This document shows positions 61,811 to 64,000 of a stretch of DNA of 64,000 nucleotides, in pieces. The stretch is from assembly GCF_038630985.1 (NCBI RefSeq), contig NZ_CP152049.1, positions 4,235,501 to 4,299,500 on the forward strand. Reading direction: 5' to 3'. A program made the position numbers and the translations under genes. Numbering within the stretch: position 1 is the first letter of the stretch; the number at the start of each line of letters is the position of its first letter. Origin of the DNA: Paenibacillus sp. FSL H8-0548 (GTDB taxonomy: Bacteria > Bacillota > Bacilli > Paenibacillales > Paenibacillaceae). Under the pieces are notes generated by a model that did not search any database, was not told the DNA's origin, and saw nothing but the letters and a program-made list of their open reading frames with translations.

Positions 61811-62465
61811 GCATAATTTCCTAAACAATAAAAAAATCACCCTTACGGATGATTGGAAATCGCGGTCGCGTCAGCTCACACTTCTAACGGAACCACAGAC
61901 GCTAAATCGCCTTTATTTTTCGTTTCAAGATTCTAACGGAAGCACAGGCCTCTATTTGTACCCTACATGCCCGATCTCGCTTCATTTCTGCGGAATAGCG
62001 TCTCCCTGTTCCGTTAAAATGTGACGCTAACCCAATATGCAACTTTAGCGTCTCTGGCTTCCGTTAGCTTTCGTTATCCGCTCACTGGCTGCTGCCGCAG
62101 CATCATGATCAACAGGTTCAGAGAATGCATAGTTACTCCTAAACAAGAACAAAATCACCCTTACGGATGATTGGAAATCGCGGTCGCGTCAGCTCACACG
62201 TCTAACGGAAACCACAGACGCTAAATCGCCTTTATTTTTCGTTTCAAGATTCTAACGGAAATACGCGCCTCTATTTGTACCCTACATGCCCGATTTCGCT
62301 TCATTTCTGCGGAATAGCGTCTCCCTGTTCCGTTAAAATGTGACGCTAACCCAATATGCAACTTTAGCGTCTCTGGCTTCCGTTAGCTTTCGTTATCCGC
62401 TCTCCGGCTGCTGGCACAGCATCGTTATCAACAGGTTCGGAGAATGCATAGTTTCCTAAACAATA
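61811..62465. repeat. Two tandem copies of a 318-bp non-coding unit
   Basis: The block starting ATCACCCTTACGGATGATT at 61836 recurs at 62154 with over 90% identity through a TTCCGTTA/TAACGGAA-rich interior. Each copy contains several TAACGGAA and TTCCGTTA inverses and GACGCTAA segments. No gene is present. It lies between the IS91 transposase and spo0A. Confidence 0.85.
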
Positions 62466-62518
62466 AAAAATACCGTTATTTATTGGGTTTGTGGTAAACC
62501 CAATAAATAACGGTATTA
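62464..62518 (-). terminator. spo0A terminator
   Basis: A 22-pair stem (ATACCGTTATTTATTGGGTTT side, 62469-62490, with its inverse 62496-62517) and a GTGGT loop are followed on the minus strand by TTTTTTATT. Confidence 0.8.
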
Positions 62519-62625
62519 GTTGGTATGATACACAGCCGTTTATCGGCTTAGAATCGATGATTTCAGATATTTACCGCCATAATTGTTCTGGCTGCAATCA
62601 CCGTAAACCCTCACCACTACGCCAT

Positions 62626-63438
62626 TTAGCTAACCTTATGCTCAATCCTCAGCTTATCAGCCACCATCGCGATGAACTCTGAATTCGTTGGTTTCGATTT
62701 GCTGATGTTGATCGTATAGCCAAACAAGTGGCTGATGCTGTCAATGTTGCCGCGTGTCCATGCGACCTCTATCGCGTGACGGATCGCGCGTTCAACGCGA
62801 GATGGCGTCGTTTTGAATTTTTCAGCAATAGCTGGATAAAGCGTTTTAGTAATTGCACCAAGAATTTCGATATTATTGTAAACCATCGTAATTGCTTCAC
62901 GTAAATATTGATACCCTTTAATGTGGGCAGGTACGCCAATTTCATGAATGATGCTTGTAATATTCGCATCGAGGTTTTTGCCTTTTGCAATCGGAACAAC
63001 ATTTGATTTGAGCGTCGATGAGCTTGTCGTAAAGCTGCCAGAAGATGAGTAAGTTGGACTGCCAACAAGCTGACGAATACGATTCGCCAGAATATCCATA
63101 TCAAACGGCTTTAAAATATAATATGAAGCTCCGAGCTGTACTGCTTTTTGCGTAATATTTTCTTGACCGAAGGCGGTCAGCATAATAATTTTAGGCATTG
63201 GAGAAATATTCATTTCCTTCAAACGCTCAAGAACACCTAACCCATCCAAATGAGGCATAATAATATCAAGGATAAGTACATCTGGAACGTCTCTTGCTTC
63301 CTCCAAATGTCTTAAAACCTCTTCCCCATTATACGCGACTCCACTTACACTCATATCACTTTGTTCGGATATGTATTCCGATAACAGGTTTGTAAATTCA
63401 CGGTTGTCATCTGCCAATAAAACTTCGATTTTATGCAA
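62626..63438 (-). CDS. spo0A: Sporulation master regulator Spo0A
   Basis: The 270-residue regulator has a receiver domain ([14 protein letters not shown], phospho-Asp in [14 protein letters not shown], Lys in YILKPFD) and the Spo0A-specific C-terminal DNA-binding domain ([26 protein letters not shown]...[24 protein letters not shown]). It controls entry into sporulation through the phosphorelay. It sits beside spoIVB, as in Bacillus. Confidence 0.97.
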   Translation of the reverse strand: MHKIEVLLADDNREFTNLLSEYISEQSDMSVSGVAYNGEEVLRHLEEARDVPDVLILDIIMPHLDGLGVLERLKEMNISPMPKIIMLTAFGQENITQKAVQLGASYYILKPFDMDILANRIRQLVGSPTYSSSGSFTTSSSTLKSNVVPIAKGKNLDANITSIIHEIGVPAHIKGYQYLREAITMVYNNIEILGAITKTLYPAIAEKFKTTPSRVERAIRHAIEVAWTRGNIDSISHLFGYTINISKSKPTNSEFIAMVADKLRIEHKVS

Positions 63439-63498
63439 GTTGTGGGCCTCCCTTAATTGATATTCATGATTTCGCTCACTAGTTGTCTGCTTAAAGTT

Positions 63499-63616
63499 TT
63501 CGACATGTGAAGATGATTTCCTTCTGTCGAAAATTATTTTTCTTTATTTATTTACGAAGTTTCGATATAATTAAAAATTTGTTACATGTAACGATAAGTT
63601 TCATTCTTGTTCGACA
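63499..63616. promoter_or_regulatory. Spo0A-box cluster upstream of spo0A
   Basis: TGTCGAA or its inverse TTCGACA occurs at 63499-63505, 63525-63531 and 63610-63616; the last extends to ATTTTGTCGAACA on the minus strand. This fits autoregulation of spo0A, known in B. subtilis. Confidence 0.65.
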
Positions 63617-63771
63617 AAATTCATTGCTGTTTTTTCGTTTCATGCGTTTTTTATTTTTTGCCAATAACAAGGTGAAACGGCTGTAGCAGTCCTTATGGCG
63701 ATGGCGCGTTTCATTCCGGAGAAATATAGAGATAGTATGGCGAGATGCTATACTTTCCTATATTTTCAAAA

Positions 63772-63811
63772 AAACATCTGCTTAAGCTGAGCTCAGCTTA
63801 AGCAGATGTTT
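63772..63811 (-). terminator. spoIVB terminator
   Basis: A perfect 40-bp palindrome centred on GAGCTC is followed by TTTTTT on the minus strand. Confidence 0.85.
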
Positions 63812-63822
63812 AACTTCTTTCG

Positions 63823-64000
63823 CTATGCAGCCTCTCTAATTGCCGACTTGAGCAATACTCCCGCGTCCTGCAGCATCCACTCAATAAAGCAGCCATATCC
63901 AGAGGAAGGATCATTTACAAATACATGAGTGACGGCACCAACAAGCTTACCATCCTGAATAATTGGACTTCCAGACATCCCTTGAACAATACCGCCTGTC
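63823..64000 (-). CDS. spoIVB: SpoIVB peptidase, C-terminal part (partial)
   Basis: The frame reads [36 protein letters not shown] sequence in pieces: the catalytic serine in QGMSGSPII and the ending [18 protein letters not shown] match the S55 peptidase that triggers sigma-K activation. The gene begins beyond the right edge. Position next to spo0A is as in Bacillus. Confidence 0.93.
   Translation of the reverse strand, partial: TGGIVQGMSGSPIIQDGKLVGAVTHVFVNDPSSGYGCFIEWMLQDAGVLLKSAIREAA

Overview
The window looks like a spore-forming Bacillales chromosome, most likely Paenibacillus. The evidence is Bacillales-specific sporulation genes (spo0A, spoIVB, spoIIAA/AB/sigF, spoVA, dacF, spoIIM, mciZ, a Spo0E-like phosphatase), the Bacillus-type gene order, and families of short palindromic repeats that I associate with Paenibacillus. 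Nearly all host genes read on the minus strand.

Region 1 (1-13.7 kb) is the right part of a prophage whose left end lies outside the window. Its minus-strand genes include a packaging/head module (HNH nuclease, small and large terminase, portal, prohead protease running off the edge), tail-type proteins and many small genes. A tight divergent switch (XRE repressor, four operator-like boxes exactly 21 bp apart, a near-perfect sigma-A promoter) and a plus-strand integrase close the element. Between the switch and the structural genes is the most interesting stretch. A complete hammerhead ribozyme motif abuts the stop codon of a small phage gene. It is followed by about 560 nt of non-coding sequence, a gene of the Acb2/Tad1 hairpin family (anti-CBASS or anti-Thoeris signal sponges), and another 550 nt with two tRNA T-arm-like hairpins.

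Region 2 (13.7-41.1 kb) is conserved backbone, in chromosome order: ppiB, lysA, a shortened spoVA cluster (AA-AB-AF), spoIIAA-AB-sigF, dacF, pdp, a spo0E-like gene, punA, deoB, xerD, yqzK-like, ald, a subtilisin-like protease, fur, spoIIM, a repeat-rich 1.2 kb gap with a 197-bp palindromic element, nudF, mciZ, an M20 peptidase, a Prli42-like small protein, lipB, the branched-chain 2-oxoacid dehydrogenase operon (bkdB, bkdAB, bkdAA, lpdV), a DUF2627 gene and coaD.

Region 3 (41.2-62.5 kb) is an accessory island: a carbohydrate uptake and catabolism cluster with a two-component system (YesM/YesN type), a Lpl/Ytc-type ABC transporter (two permeases and a lipoprotein), three Gfo/Idh/MocA oxidoreductases and three xylose-isomerase-like TIM-barrel enzymes. 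An oxidoreductase-isomerase pair is present twice. Three insertion sequences have entered it, each with readable inverted repeats and target duplications. One breaks an oxidoreductase, one breaks the histidine kinase in its ATPase domain, and one sits exactly at an isomerase stop codon. An IS91-type transposon and a 318-bp tandem repeat close the island.

Region 4 (62.5-64 kb) returns to backbone with spo0A (terminator and several Spo0A boxes) and the 3' end of spoIVB. All calls come from reading the sequence; no database search was run.
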